A stretch of DNA of 64,000 nt from Armillaria gallica (lineage: Eukaryota > Basidiomycota > Agaricomycetes > Agaricales > Physalacriaceae): NCBI GenBank assembly GCA_037576215.1, contig JBANDB010000001.1:1-64000 (forward strand). The letters are read 5' to 3'. Made by a program: the position numbers and the translations under genes. The notes below the pieces were generated by a model that had not been told where the DNA came from, did not search any database, and saw only the letters and a program-made list of their open reading frames with translations. Below are positions 1 through 12,948 of the stretch, one piece after another; positions within the stretch are counted from its first letter, which is position 1, and each line of letters opens with the position of its first letter.

Positions 1-1810
1 GGGACAATAAGCCCTTGAGATTGGCAGCACCTCGCTTGCATGATTATACCGGACGGTGGAGGTTCTGTATTACGCGAGCGAGATAAGCAATCCACGAAGT
101 TTTTCTGACTCTTGCCAGAGTGAAGGAATCTGCCGCTGGTGTAGGACAGGAAGTGGTCGTTGACAAGGACGAGGGCGTAGTAGTGGAGGAGAGTCGACGC
201 GCACGGACCCAAACTTGAGGAAGCGAGAGGACCCAAAAAACAAAAGCAGTGAGGAAAGACAGGAACGAAACGCAAGCACCAAACAAGGGCCGGCGTACCA
301 AAGTCCACTATTTACAAGAAATGACAAGGGCGCCCGTATGCAGCAACGTTTCTCGGGTCTATGAAAACCATAAAAAGAAGTCACCAAGCAAACACCGGCG
401 TCGATGCTGACCATCTACAATGGCGAGCGCAGCAGCAGCGGAAGTTGGGCACAGGAAGACAAGAAATGATGGCAAGCCGTGGTAGAAGGGAAGAGTCATG
501 TTGGTGGCGGTGGTGTCAAAGTGGAAGGAGGGACCCATGTGAATCCACAATTCTGGCCAACCGAGCCACGTGTTCATGCACCGCCTCTTGATTTCCTTCT
601 TCCACTGCTATAATAGCTTAAATTCCTTCTTCCGTCACTGACGGCTGCCACCTACTTGCATAGTTCGAATACTGGCCTATCTGACCTTTGCTTGTCCTTG
701 ACGAACGCGACCAGCCAGTGATAACTTCCTGGACCTGGACTATAGTCGCCGGCTTTTCCTTCCCAGCCCTTTTGGGTCTGGCGGACGACGTATGATTTCA
801 AAAAGGACGCAGGCGCACCGGACTTCGAGACGATGGGGGGGCACAACGGAACTGGCGCTGAAGGTGAAGGAGGAGGAGAGGTTTTTACATGCATATGATG
901 CGTAGGATGGAGCCAATGCAAACTTTTTGCGTTATTCGTCCGTTCTTTCCTTCTATTCTTCCTTCATCGTGTTCATTGTTTGTCTTCTAGCACCTGTATC
1001 TCACTTCACTCCTCGGAGGCGCCCTATATTCTAGAAATTTCAGTGTCGCGTAGCTCGGCGCAGGAGAAGAACGGACCACAACGTGTGAGACGACCCTCGA
1101 GACGCTCGCTCCCACCCAAATGTCCAACCGTCACCGTTGTCGTAATACCACGTTCCTATCCATAACATCCTGCAGCAACTATGCAAGCCCACAAGAATAC
1201 CAGAGCACGGAATGCCAGCGGGCACGATGCCCTTGAAGGATGACACTGCTGGAGATTACAAGGCGTGTGACGAGAAGCGCAGGGCTTGGAGAGTGGCTCT
1301 ATGCGAATTTTAGACAACGAAGAGACGCACGACGTAGAGAATAGCATCGACCTCGCTGTGAGTAATTTTTTGTCCTTTTCATTTTCGTCATGTTCATTAG
1401 TTCCCTAGCACCCCCACTCGGCATCTATCATTACAATAAGCTAGATGACTAGTATCCTTCCAGGCGCAACTCGCACGGTGCTTCAAAGATGTCACTTACT
1501 GCTTCCCCTTCGTATCCTGTACATAAGGTAAATATGCTCTGTCGAATGCTCATCCTAACTGGAGATCTGACGTTCTCGCAGTCCAACGGTAGCGCTGATT
1601 ATCCTCTTCGATGTCCTTTCTGGCTTCGCTGGGAGTGACATCGAAGGCCTGGCTTCCACGCAGGGCTCACACATACGTGCAGCCACGCTTAATCCAAGCA
1701 ATCTGGACAGAACACTCTGACTATGTGGACGGTGTTGTGTCGCCGGACGATATTCGTACAGTGCACTGTTTCCAGTTTCCTTTCTTTCTGAGCCCATTCA
1801 ACCGCGACGC
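1..1810 (+). repeat. Degenerate large-repeat unit, copy U1
   Basis: An old copy of the unit that is tandemly repeated at 32-50 kb. The shared start module (GGAAGGAGGGACCCATGTG, then CCACGTG) lies at about 520-575. A block beginning with a GTAGCTCGGCGCAGGA motif starts near 1050. An intron-like segment with intact GTGAGT and CCCTAG ends spans 1358-1408. The downstream block ends near 1800 with the 'GGTAAATATGCTCT' exon-like end at about 1527. The segment at about 180-560 also has a second copy at 26390-26720. Reading frames are broken throughout, so I do not call a gene. No tRNA-like cluster follows this copy. Confidence 0.6.
1358..1408 (+). other. Fossil spliceosomal intron in U1
   Basis: GTGAGT donor directly after CTCGCT and a CCCTAG acceptor directly before CACC. 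The same ends and about the same length recur in the other units, which is why I read this as an inherited intron rather than chance. Confidence 0.55.
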
Positions 1811-1814
1811 TTAG

Positions 1815-4690
1815 TTCGGCGCTAACCGACTTCATCGTTACCTCCTCTTGCGTATAAACCCACGATACTTGCCTGGGGGCCAGACACAGAGTGCGGGGTG
1901 ACGTAGTGACACGTTTCGTGGCGGCACAGAACCCCGGTGCTCCTTATTGGGACCGCATACCGGTTTTCTAAACTCTAAACTCTAAGCGGAGTGTCTGTCA
2001 TTTCATGCTGTTCCGCGCTCTGTAAGAACTCTTACCCTCGTCGAGGAAAGATAGAGTCCGTAGAGGGTTATCAACGTTTCGTGAGTCGTTATCCGTTTTC
2101 ACATCTTGGTTGGGCTAATTTTCCTCAGGACCGCGTGTTTTGCTCCTCCGCGTCAACATCCTTTATGATGGCCAACGTTTTTTTCAAGGCTGGCGTGCGT
2201 GGCGCGCGCACCCTCAGAATTCAGGTCAACACTACCAAGCGTCTTTTTGTCCGGTGACGACGCCACTTTCCCAGCCATCTATATACTATGCATCACCAGT
2301 CTCAGCGATGCATTTTCTCCTCGATGTGAACGTTGCGGACCAAGGACGTGGGATTTAACGCGAGGCAGAACCTTTAGGTCCAAACGCTGCCACCGCGATA
2401 CACAAGCATGGTTCCCGTCCGGTATCGGAGCTTCTGTGCCTCCCCCAACTACGACTCATTACATGGTCATTGCAGACAGTATTTTTCGTGCTCGCCCTTC
2501 CAGGGCGTATTCAGCCGAATTTGATGTGGCGGATATAGGCGGTGGGAACATGCTGTAGACTTCGAATTCCCTACTATGGGGCCGTGCCTTTATTAGTTTT
2601 CCGCCTAAAGCCATCCTCGGATCGTGGCACGTGCTATGTCGTCGTTGTGGCTTTTACCACCAACAATAATGTTCCTTGCTCTGTATGCGAATTTTCACAA
2701 CACAGCGACGAGCGGTGTCTGTGCAGCCTGTCTGGGAAAACAATGATATTCGCAGGGATGAGCCGAAGAACAATTCGCCGTCGCACCCAACTTATTGGGC
2801 ACGTATAATTTTGTTGTGCTGAATGCTCATATTTGACGAGAAGCACAGTCGCAACTGGGTATATCGACGGGGAAGGCAGATTTTGGGGACTATTCCATCA
2901 ACAATATCTCCTCGCCATCGGCCGATCTGCGTTCCAAAACGCCGCAGAGTCTATTTCCTCTGCAGCATATTTCCTCGTCCGCAGACTGTCTGCCTAGCGA
3001 GTGCGCGACAGCTCGAGTTTTGTCTGAGGGATACTAATGCTTCCATGTAGCAGCCGGAGGAACAATTGACGAACGTCGTACTCGTACCACAGTTCTTCAG
3101 GAAGCCCATAGCCCTAGAACCCTACATGAAGTAGCACCTTGTCATCGTCGGCTGAATCGTAGTCCCGTTTCTAAGAACAGGTTGCGGTCTGCAGGAAAGG
3201 TTGGCCGCCACAGGCAAAGGTGTAAGCCAAATATTCAAATCTCCGCCTGGCGTCAAAGGTAGCTTCGTTTTGAACATTTTTCTCAAGCTAACTGGAACAG
3301 ATCTGATAGAATAAAGCTGCATCGACTCGGTGGCCAAGGTAACGTTCAGGCTGTTGGTCGCGTCGCCAAGGGTGTGTGAGAGCAACCAGCCGACTTCGTC
3401 CTCTGAAGGCGCTGTCCAATGATCTCGACTAACAGCATCACAGTCCTTATGTTATCCTGTTCCTGTGGCTCTGCGGCGACCATCAATTCCTCTACAGCCT
3501 GAGGACCTGTTTTCTCCTCGAGACGATGACGTGGAAAACGCAATGGACTCCCGATGATATGAACGAGTTCGGCCACAATTCGACTAAAGTTATCTTATCG
3601 CTAAAAAGCAGTCTATTTAGCCAAGGGATTCGTCTTAACAACGCGCCGTTACACCGGGACAATAGCATCTCGGCACCAACTCGAACTCGATACTCGATAA
3701 CCTTGGCGTCCATTTGGGTAGGCATTTCTGGCGTTGTAAATGACATAACACGAAAATGTGACCAAGGAAACCCTCATGGCGAACAGCAAGAAGCAGGAAA
3801 CAGGACGGTTATTGGTTTACAGGGCCCCGTCCGAGCTTGACCTGGCGCTTGATAAGATGGAGCCGCCGGCGGGATACTTGCTGACGTCAACTCTCGTTAA
3901 CTGGTATCACGAACTACGGAAACCTTCATCCGATGCCGGAAACCTTCGGAAACTTGTGACACTGGTAGCCATCTACCATGCGGTGCAGTTCATGTGCTAT
4001 TGCAGAGCAGAACGAAATCAGAACAAGACTACAGCACTGCGCGGAGAAATTGGCGCAAGGGTGAAACTACATGCTCAAATGGGCAGGTAGACGCGGACCT
4101 ATGAGGAACTCCGAAGAAATGCTTTCGCGGATGGACGATGGGCCACTGTCCGGAGTCCGGACCGGGTACCGAGTCCACTGGGACCAACAAAGGCTGAATC
4201 CGCTCCAACTTTCATGAATGTTGAATGTTGGTACCTATACTTGGGATCTTGTTGCACCTTTCCGAGCGGTATGTCTACTGCACAAGTTCATGCGGCTCCG
4301 CGTCACAGCTGCACCGATACACCTATTATCTATCGCATAGGTACGCGCCTCACAAATATTATTAATGTTGTATTTTTAATTACTGTAATACAGCACTTTC
4401 TACGAACGAAAGATGTGTATACATCTCAAGGACCTCGTCAATTCTCACAGAATACTTCCGCCATTTTTTAAAGATATTTTTAAAAAAGACTCGATTGGAT
4501 GCAAGTGAGACGTTTTATTCCCGCTCCTCCACTTTAAAATGTATGTAGAATTACAATCAGGACACGCGCGTACACAAAAATTGTATAATCTTGAAGAGAT
4601 GACTTTTCTTCAATTTCAGAAACCTTCTATGGTCTGACATATCGCCGCAAACATTTCACGAATCGTCCAAAGTAACGACTGTGAGAAAAG
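1815..4690. other. Gene-poor stretch, no recognisable gene
   Basis: Several unsupported open frames of 70-120 codons occur on both strands. The most protein-like are a plus-strand frame at 3758-4090 (110 codons, hydrophilic) and overlapping minus-strand frames at 3122-3746. A plus-strand frame at 2199-2558 carries a CxxC pair. I recognise no family in any of them and could not join them with convincing introns. They may be remnants of a decayed gene. At 1966-1985 a short CTAAACT motif is repeated about three times; it is too short to be a telomere relic. Confidence 0.3.
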
Positions 4691-4938
4691 AATAATGCGC
4701 ACAAGGGGTCAAGGGTATACAGTGCTGTGTCTTAGTGATAGTAACTATCGGTCGAGATCCTTGCCGCTTGTGGAGCTGTACCTGGTGGCTTCTGTTCATT
4801 CAGAGGCGGCTATTTGGCCCCAGAAGGCGTTGGACCAGGCAAAAGCATATAAATTATCACAAAAACCAACATTTCGGTTATAATGGTGCAAGTCATTCCC
4901 TCCCCTCGTTGACCAGCTGCGCTAGCCAGACAAGACCG

Positions 4939-5577
4939 ATGTCATTGCCATCCATTATTCTATCATTTGCTCCTCCGGGAACGGTATTCTACACATTGAT
5001 CCTCGTTTTCCTTCCCTGCTATTTTTTCATGTACCCTCTACTACCCGCCGTTAAACCTAGCTCGGCGCTTGAAAAACTCAGGAAATCCGTCAAGGATTCC
5101 GCTCGTCTATACGCTTCCCATATCCGTGCAATGAACGATCCCATCGCTTTTCAGATCGCCGTAGAGGAGTACGGTAATCTGTCATCAAGAGTGGACTGCA
5201 CAGCGCTGATTGAACGTCTTATAGAATCGAACTTTCCACCGCTGGTCTAACCAGGGTTTACCTCAATGCATGCCACAGACTCTCCTTAACGGACCGTCGC
5301 TCCTGGGCTCGCTACTTATCAGATGCAAAGCACGTCTGGTTAAAGGCGCGGGAGTATCAGCGAGAGATCGACAGCTTGAACAAAAGGCTTGAGGTAAGTA
5401 TCTATGATGCTCTATCTTCCCTTGTCAAGGAATCATTCGCTACTAAAGATGAAAATAATTAAAGAGGAAGAAAGAAGAATCCGGGACTCCATTTTACGCC
5501 AGAGAGCTGCTCGTGACTGGGGTGATGACAATTACCCATTGGTCCATCGTTCGTGGTGTCACCCTTCCGTTGTTTGA
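4939..5577 (+). CDS. Small membrane/coiled-coil protein, paralogue A
   Basis: The proposed start, ATG at 4939, is followed by a hydrophobic segment (about residues 10-33) and then a charged helical region, so this looks like an N-terminally anchored protein with a coiled-coil tail. A second exon at about 5261-5395 continues with a Trp- and Arg-rich helical stretch (SLTDRRSWARYL). A GTAAGT donor follows at about 5396. The last exon, from about 5475, continues the coiled coil (EEERRIRDSILRQ) and ends with TGA near 5577. Its second exon resembles that of the genes at 12.9 kb and 31 kb (RVSITDVRSW), so the three form one family. The join between exons 1 and 2 is uncertain: I found no standard donor/acceptor pair that keeps the frame, so a frameshift is possible. 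The function is unknown. Confidence 0.5.
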
Positions 5578-6191
5578 GAGTCACGGGTTGTTTGTCTGAA
5601 TCGACGACATATCAGCGCTTTAGTCCCAGTTCCCCGAAAACGGTACTTACTGTACCCACTTCCCTGTTTTTTTTTCTCCACTCAACCTTTATTGTTGTAC
5701 GTTGTTCGCTGCTTTGTCATATTTGTCATATATAAATTCTCTTTCTTTGCACGCAACACTAACCTATGCATGGTCAGCATCACAAGCGATGAGAAATAGG
5801 TAGAAATGAATACAGAGAAATTGTTTTAGATGGCTGTCAGCCCGTCACTGTACAGGCGTACTCCGACGCATCAATGCTCCATCATCGATGTGGATCATGC
5901 ATGTCGGCTAGAGCTGTGCTACTGTCGTTAGGCGGTAATAATCCAAAAACATGGCAAATCGCACTCACCAAGTGTTAAATTCGGCCTTAACTTTGTGCGG
6001 TTCCGGAACCATGATAAGATGACCCAACTATGAGTATACAAAACCTTGCATCTCAGTAGAGCGATGACTCGGGCCGGCATTTCAAGCATATCGAGACCTC
6101 GATTTGGAGGGCGCCGACAAGGTAAAAATACCTCATGAGAATCGGATCTGGACCCTGACTTCGAGTTGAGCGATGCCCTCGTGGTTTTCTT

Positions 6192-7004
6192 GTGGTGCAT
6201 TTGGCCAACGTTCGTACTATAAGTTACCGCCGTAGATTATACTTTGCGCACCGTTGTGATTCACGGAACAGCTCAATCCGTACGCGGTACAGGTGTGAAG
6301 CATACGGACAACAGTGGGTACGCAAATGCACATCAACGCATAAAGCTACGTCCGATCTCATTTTGCCGGAGATATCTTTGCGATCGCGATCGGCACACGA
6401 TCGACGTCGCATCTCCTATACATGTCCCTATCCTCTTTTGGAAGGATATGGACGGACGAAGGGAGGAAGACGGAGGAATACAGGCGTCCTGGAAGAGACT
6501 CGCCTAGGCACCAGGGAAATCGAAACCAGTGAGTCACATTCATTGAGTCCCGTTGCGATGAAACCTGTTACTATCCGCGAATCTCAGGAGCTGTCCCACT
6601 ACCCATGCAGGCTTCTCTTGAAGGAGGAAGAAAACGATCTGGTCTCAGGTAGCCCAGAGCGACACGGTGGCAACTTTAGCGGAGAACTAATGGCGTGGCA
6701 TATGTTCTTAGGAGATCTAGACGGACATACAAGGAAACGTCGAGTCATTTCTGCGGCTCCACCGATTTGTCTTTCCTCCCCACTTGAGCGCAGCTCGAGT
6801 ATATCAGATCTTGCCTACCCAGGGTATTCTTTAGGACATGTATGTTATCCACACCAATCTGGTGCTATCACGGTAATTAAAGGTCATCCCTTCGTCCCGG
6901 GGAGGCAAGCAATAACTTTTAACCGACTGACCATATCTTTCCCGTCCGTGCTTGAAACCATGCTGAAAGCTCAAAACGTTTCCTACTGCTACGAACCACC
7001 ATAA
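6192..7004 (+). CDS. Hypothetical open frame, 270 codons
   Basis: This is the longest uninterrupted plus-strand frame in the window. It is rich in Arg and Ser and has no signal peptide, membrane segment or motif that I recognise. It ends 5 bp from the stop codon of the convergent F-box gene on the minus strand. A second open frame overlaps at 6244-6507, so chance openness is a real alternative. I give it only because nothing else explains the region. The preceding 5590-6190 holds nothing I can identify. Confidence 0.2.
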   Translation: MVHLANVRTISYRRRLYFAHRCDSRNSSIRTRYRCEAYGQQWVRKCTSTHKATSDLILPEISLRSRSAHDRRRISYTCPYPLLEGYGRTKGGRRRNTGVLEETRLGTREIETSESHSLSPVAMKPVTIRESQELSHYPCRLLLKEEENDLVSGSPERHGGNFSGELMAWHMFLGDLDGHTRKRRVISAAPPICLSSPLERSSSISDLAYPGYSLGHVCYPHQSGAITVIKGHPFVPGRQAITFNRLTISFPSVLETMLKAQNVSYCYEPP

Positions 7005-7008
7005 TTTT

Positions 7009-9361
7009 TCATGCCACCGTCGTCACAATTCTGGCGCTCGCCCTGAAACCCCAGTGACGAATCACAATGTCCGGGTGATAGTCCACATTGATTCTGGGTT
7101 CAGGAACTGAATGCCTGCCAATACCGCTAATTTTAACAGAGAAAACGAGGTTAGGTAGACGACTTACTTATCCCGAACGTGTCTAAGGATGCCAACAAGG
7201 GTTGCTGGCCAAGAAAGGTCCTGGCAATGGACGCACCGCCAACAGAACGCGTCGAGCTGAACGCTATTCGAGGGACACGACTCCACGATCTCGGAAGGGA
7301 CGATTTCGAAATCTTCAGGATACGTCACACTGTCTCCGAACGAGGTATGCATGCCCATATGTTGAATCTAACGACGAAGGAATTCAGCATGGCGCTTGTT
7401 CGAAGCTGAATACTTACAAATGAGCGCCATCCATACATGTTCTTTGATCCTCTGTCGACAAGAGGCGTCCTCTGACAGATGATGCAGAGATAATAATGCT
7501 CTAGAGTGTCAATATCCCGTACCACTGCACTGGCCGGGTCGAGCCCCGTCGCCCGTATCACAGTCATCATGAACGGCGACAGAGTATCATGTTTCACCAG
7601 ATCATCCGCATTCCATGCACACCTCTTCTCCAACATAGAGAAGCCCGTCGGAAAGAGATCCCGCGAACGCGTACAACATTCATGCGCCAACATCTCTGGG
7701 TAGAAAAGCTCACGGGACGAGCACATTTTACACGCAAAGACATTACAAGCCAGCTGGAGGAAGGCAATTTTTTCGTCCATAGTCTCCAGCTCTATGTGAG
7801 GTATATCGAGGATGCTGATAAGCTCATCGTGCGTTCGCTCCATCCATTGCTGGTGAAATAACCCAAACAGCGGAAGGAAACATTCCTGACTAACAGCGAT
7901 GGCATCCGGAAGGTCGAGGATATCTTTGACAAGACGAAAAGTGCAGAAATCCATACTGGATGGGATAGCGGTGGCGGAGGGTGATCCGGGTGGGAGAGAC
8001 GAGTTGAAGGCCGCCTTAGCAAGAGCTAAGCGAGATTCAACGATCGAGGCGTGTTCGCAAGCAACTATCACAGAGCGTTTCCAGCCCCGACTAGCACACA
8101 TATTAAAAACGGACTTGTATTCACGATGTCGGGCGGCTTCTTCCAGCTGGACCTGCTTTTTGCTGGCGTCTCTGGCGAGCTCGATGAGAGGGGCAGAGAT
8201 ATTTGCCCAGCCTACAAGACCGATGAGAAAAATTAGAAACGGAGGTGATGGCCAGCGGGAATACGCACCTTGCCGAGTGAGGACTCGTGACTGCTTGACA
8301 AGAGGGTGGCGATGGAATTTAACAACGAATTCAGAAGAGCTGAAAGCTTTTCCAAAGCCTAGTTCGTTCAATCTTTGTGTAATACTGAGCGGTAATGGCT
8401 ATCAACCAGAGCTGACGAACAGATAGACCATTCAACGTACGCAGCTGCTCTGTCTCGTTTCAGTTGGGCTATCTCTCGTTCGCGTTCTGCTTCCCTCTCT
8501 TGACACCATGCATTACCGACGGGAACAAACTGGTTTCCCGAATTAGTATCAAGAAGAAAGAGAGAAAGGGAATATCATATACATTGGTTATTTCTTGAAC
8601 GTGTCTCCGCCTTTCTTGGCAATACACCTCCCTTTCATCCCCAGAAAGAGAGAGGTAATGCGCTTTAACAGTTTCGAATTCTCTCCGTAGGAATTGGCAA
8701 GGTAAACGACCTCTCCGCCTTGCTTATAATTAACATGAGGACTTGTTCCAACTTGAATACGGCGTACGACTCACTGTTCGTCATTTTGGTAGGCAATAAT
8801 GTCATGATTAGGGAGAGCTCAACCGGGTTGGAGGCTATCTCAGGATGGATTAAAACACTGGCGCATGAATGAGCTCTGCCCTCATGTTACACTGACAGAT
8901 GGAGGACTTACGCCTTGTCCTTGCACTTTGAGCAGATTCGTGTCCGGAACACAAAATCTATGTGCCGCACGATGCTCTTGCAGCAGAACTAGCGATGACG
9001 TTGGATTTTATGCTGTCAGAAGATGATATGTAGACATACGTGGCACACGTTTACGAATAATAGATTGGCCCAAGCCGGTTCCGAGAAACCGACTATCGGA
9101 GGAGGACAGTTCACGGTCTTACGCCCCGCTTTCCACATAGCGGTTGATGATCGGCTCATAAACGCCCGGCGGATGTCCCTGGAGGACCTTGAGAGCTGCA
9201 GAAGGTCTTGTGGAGCCAAATGGCTTGATATCTGCACCAGAAAGCCGTAGCGCTCAGTCTAAATCCCAAGTAACAACAGTAATCCCTACCTCCAGCCACA
9301 CCTCTGGGGGCATGTCAAGGATTCCCTCGAGTTTGCCTGCACGGTAACGTCTTGGAGCCAT
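7009..9361 (-). CDS. F-box domain protein with Cys/His-rich C-terminus
   Basis: Probable substrate-recruiting subunit of an SCF-type ubiquitin ligase; the substrate is unknown. The start is ATG at 9359-9361. Exon 1 encodes a short basic leader ending MPPEVWLE. After a small intron comes the F-box helix region (LAPQDLLQLSRSSRDIRRAF) and a Trp-containing segment common in fungal F-box proteins. The next exons carry a CH-FCCK...CSKCKD metal-binding-like cluster and two coiled-coil stretches. The large body exon, about 7430-8230, includes a second Cys cluster (CKMCSS), and the last exons have CWRCVHC. The exons join in frame across about nine short GT-AG introns, and the last small exon ends with TGA at 7009-7011. 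The order and motifs match the gene at 53.9 kb. I see no disabling change. The F-box call is family knowledge; the specific role is not known. Confidence 0.8.
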
Positions 9362-10040
9362 GGTGGTGGTGATAGAGATGGGTATCAAAACATCCGAGCT
9401 ATTTCACGACACGTGTCTCGTTCGTTCGAACAGGGAAAAGACTTAATCGATGATGTCGTAAGGGTTCATTTTACTATTAGTGGTGGTCCGCTGTCGCTCA
9501 TCTCCTTCGTCATGGATGCACCTGACTGCCAAGCCCGAGTCAAGCTAATTGGAGAACGAGCAACTGCCACCGTTGCATTGAGTCCCTGGCTGAATGGTTG
9601 TTCACGGTCTTGATCTCAAAACCGACAACCGAAGTTCTTTGTATCCCATCAAGATACTTCTCGAATTTTTGACATGCGTCAGCGAGCCTTGTATGGCAGA
9701 GCGCGGCGAGCGCTGAGATGCCCAAATCATTAGACGCGAGTGAAAGGCATAGAAGTGCTCGTGCTGGAATCTGACAATTCCCAGCAATTCCACGCTTCCA
9801 GGGCCACGCTGTAGGTAATTCATCTTCGTTTTAGAGATAGCGATGAAAAGTGACTTTTGCAGAAGTCGATATATTTTGGTTGTTGCCGCTTGTTGACGAT
9901 ATCTAGCCGGCTGCCGGCTGAGTGAAAACAAAACAAGGACGAATTGTAAATACACACCTAGGGCCTTGTGATTATCTTGGCCAGCATATTAAACTCTGCC
10001 TGCTAAGTATCGCAAGAGATCTTATTGGCGCGAGTATTCA
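9362..10040. other. Intergenic region upstream of the F-box gene
   Basis: This should hold the minus-strand F-box promoter. A 117-codon minus-strand frame at 9602-9955 is the only notable open frame, and I recognise nothing in it. No clear TATA box or repeat is visible. Confidence 0.3.
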
Positions 10041-11720
10041 AGTTCTTGACGGACAGTGAGGAGCAGGCCAGTGTATCATCGTCATCGGTGGTGGAGCCAA
10101 AAAGCGAACGTCCAACATTTTGGGGATCTTAACGAGAAAGAGACTGTCGTCGCAAGGTACATAAATGAAAGGGAAGAGGAGGAAAAGCCTCTGGAAGCAG
10201 CCCCACGCATTTGCCGGTGGCTGACAAAGTGGAAGGAAGGACCCACTTGGATCAACAATTAACCCAACCGAGCCACGTGATTACGTACCCTCCTTGTTTC
10301 CTGCTTTCACCACGTACGACTTGTTCCAGGACTACCCGTACATGAGAATCATTTTCTCACACGTCGTCTTGAATTCGAATAGGCCCAACACACCTGGCCT
10401 TTTTGTACCACGACGCTTCCTCGACAACATCCAGTAGCACTTCAGCTTCACGGGCCAGCGCCATTTTCTGCCTTTTCACTGCTGGCCTCCCACGATTTTT
10501 GCAGAGCTCACACCGTTGGAAAGAAACAAATTCAAGCTCACCGGCTGCTCCTTGGCTGCCGCCTCATACGGCGTGTGCATATTGCTCAGTCATCTGTCAC
10601 CGTATCGACGTGAACTCGAGGGCAATAGCCTTGAACGAGGAGAAAAAGCTGCTAGTTTCAAAGAGATACGGAAGAGAGATTGCTGGATGTGCTTGATGAA
10701 AACTATCAAGCCATTGAAGAAACCGCAGATGGCTCGTGCGTCATTTTCGTTGTGTCTCTTGTCCTCGTGCTCATCAGTTTCACAGCCCGGTATTTGGTTC
10801 AATTCCCAGAAAGGTCACCATCGCTAGGAAAGCCTATTGCTGTGTAGCTCAGCGCAGAACGAAACCATTCATATAAGCGTTGGAGGCTGACGATAGCCCA
10901 ACCCACTCGACGCTCGCTCTCACCCCAACGCCAAACGGTAGCCAGCTCCAGCTTCGCAAAATTGCATTCATATCATGAGTTTGTACAAGGATACCAGAAC
11001 GCCAGCGAGGACGCGGACGAGACCTATCTTTGTAACATACTCTCTGCACAAAGTACCTTGGATGAGAAGAGCGGGGCTTAGGGTGGTATGCGTGATGGTC
11101 AAAATATTAGGTGACGAAGGGCACGCGACGGTATGAATCCTCACTGTGAGTAGGATTCCATTCTTGTCCATTTCGTAGCGCGCGCGTTTGACATCTATCT
11201 CGCCAGAGAGGAATCACGACTGGATACCGAGTAACCTTCGAAGTCCAACTCGCAATTTCAGGAAATGCCACTTTCCTGTAACCTCGCCCCGACTGCCGTC
11301 AGCCGGTGACAATTTTTGGGCTCCCGCCGTCATTTCGGAACGTATATCGTGTAGCTCGGTGCAGAACCAAAATATTCCATGGGGTTGGACGACGACGAAT
11401 CCTCTCCTACCTGGACACCATCGCCGGCTGACTCCGACCCTGCACCATCATGTATAATGTTCCTGCAGGTATCATCCCGTGGTGAATATGTGAGCCCCAT
11501 AATGGCATCAGGACGGCAGATGTGGTGACCATGGTGTACAGGAAATGGACGACGAAGAGATGAACCATATCAACACTACTATGAGTAATTCCTAATTCTA
11601 TCATGTCTGTCATGTTCATTCATTGCTAGTGCCTAGCTCGTCTTCATCCCACACCAGACGAGCAGAGTGCGAAGGACATCAACCCCGCTTGGGGTAAGGA
11701 ATTCACGCCTCCCTCTCATA
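10040..11720 (+). repeat. Degenerate large-repeat unit, copy U2
   Basis: The start module is at about 10208-10280 (GGAAGGAAGGACCCACTTGG, then CCACGTG), preceded by a segment shared with U3 (CCAACATTTTG, GAGAAAGAGACT). Two exon-like blocks follow, each starting with a GTGTAGCTC-GTGCAGAACC motif, which suggests an internal exon duplication. The first intron trace, 11146-11178, is shortened. The second, at about 11586-11636, has lost its donor (ATGAGT instead of GTGAGT). No tRNA-like cluster follows. Confidence 0.6.
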
Positions 11721-11822
11721 AGATAGTACTGATGTCCCCATCTGTAGTAACAACAGCATTGTTCTCGAACTGCGCGGATTCCCAAACCCGCTTACCCAAC
11801 CCTTCCTGTCCCTGCCAACTAC

Positions 11823-12215
11823 GTGACCTTCTACCTCACCTCGTTTACTGAATTACACCAACAACGTCTTTACCTCACCTTTATCACGGACCCAAATTGT
11901 ACCGTGCTTAAAGACGGGAGCACCGTCCTGATCGAGTGGCAATCATACCCACTAGTCGAACTACGCGGGGTTATATTGAAGCAGAAGGCCAGAGACTGGC
12001 TGCGTCTATCCAAGGACAAAGCGTCCGTTTTTAATACTAAGATCTCTTGCCGGACACTAATTATCGACACCACACGGGCAAACTCCGGGTGCCTAAAATT
12101 ATGTGTCGAAAACCCGAGAAAGAAACCAATTCGTGATAGCTCGTTTGTTGGCGAGTCGTTTAATGTGATGCTTACTTGTTGTTTCCTATGCTTTGCGGCG
12201 GCTTTGGAGCAATAG
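11823..12215 (+). CDS. Hypothetical protein fragment
   Basis: An open frame of 130 codons whose first half reads like real protein (LYLTFITDPNCTVLKDG, RDWLRLSKDKA) with regular hydrophobic spacing. The frame stays open upstream to about 11740 without a start codon, so a 5' exon may be missing. A long antisense frame covers the same bases, which weakens the case. I do not recognise the family. It lies between repeat unit U2 and the small membrane gene at 12.9 kb. Confidence 0.3.
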   Translation: MTFYLTSFTELHQQRLYLTFITDPNCTVLKDGSTVLIEWQSYPLVELRGVILKQKARDWLRLSKDKASVFNTKISCRTLIIDTTRANSGCLKLCVENPRKKPIRDSSFVGESFNVMLTCCFLCFAAALEQ

Positions 12216-12579
12216 CATTGAAGTGGTGTCCGGTGCTTTCGAGCACTGCGCTGTCGCAGATCAAGAAGCAAGAAGGGGGGTAAAAAGAATGATCCACTGA
12301 GAAGAGCTTATAGACAAGTCTTCGGAAGAGAAGTATCATGATCATAATCATGAGAACCCAATTTGTTGAGCAGTGAATCATTTGTGCACAGCACAAGACT
12401 CAAGTGAGATCATACTGACAACTACGCGTCTAGACACTGTTTATGGGTTGATTCAAAAAGGTACCACCGACGTCGACGCGGTTCCTGTGGGCTTAAGCGG
12501 AGCACTCTTGAAGGATAGTATGGACAAGCCTGACCAAGTAGTATAGAGCCAATAAAGGTGGTCTAGTAGATTTGTACCG

Positions 12580-12650
12580 CAAAGTTTCCCAAGACGGCGA
12601 TGGAAATACCTTGTGCCGGTACCAACACCAACACCAACACCAACACAATG
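12580..12650 (-). repeat. Dispersed CAACAC-ended repeat, copy 1
   Basis: Five to six CAACAC/CCAACA units preceded by CTTGTGCCGGTAC. The reverse complement (GTTGGTGTTG, then accgGCACAAGGTCCC) occurs at 24843-24920 and a third version at 58485-58560. The rest of 12216-12890 holds no gene I can support. Confidence 0.5.
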
Positions 12651-12892
12651 CATCTAGTAGCATGAATCACATTGTTGATATCGAGTTTTGCGTAGTGCGG
12701 CGACGAGGAAAGACGCACAGCCGATGCAGGGCCACAGGCGCTTGTCCCACGGGAGCCGCGTTGAACGAACGGTAAATCAATATACCATCCAAATCTGTGG
12801 GAGAGTTACACAGAAGATCCCTTACGCTTCAAAGATAGATAGATAACCGGACGAGGCAGCTGGCGTCCATTTCTTCGGATGCAGTATCGCAG

Positions 12893-12898
12893 TATAAA
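12893..12898 (+). promoter_or_regulatory. TATA box of small membrane gene B
   Basis: TATAAA lies 51-56 bp before the ATG at 12949. The inverted paralogue has the same box at the same distance from its matching ATG. This spacing argues for the ATG at 12949 over the one at 12916. Confidence 0.55.
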
Positions 12899-12948
12899 AG
12901 TGTGCATTCTGAGGAATGTCGACAACACATCGTCTGCTGATATCTAGG

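Noticed and set aside
1966..1985. Telomere-like CTAAACT repeats
   Set aside because: Only about three units and not the usual fungal TTAGGG/CCCTAA sequence.
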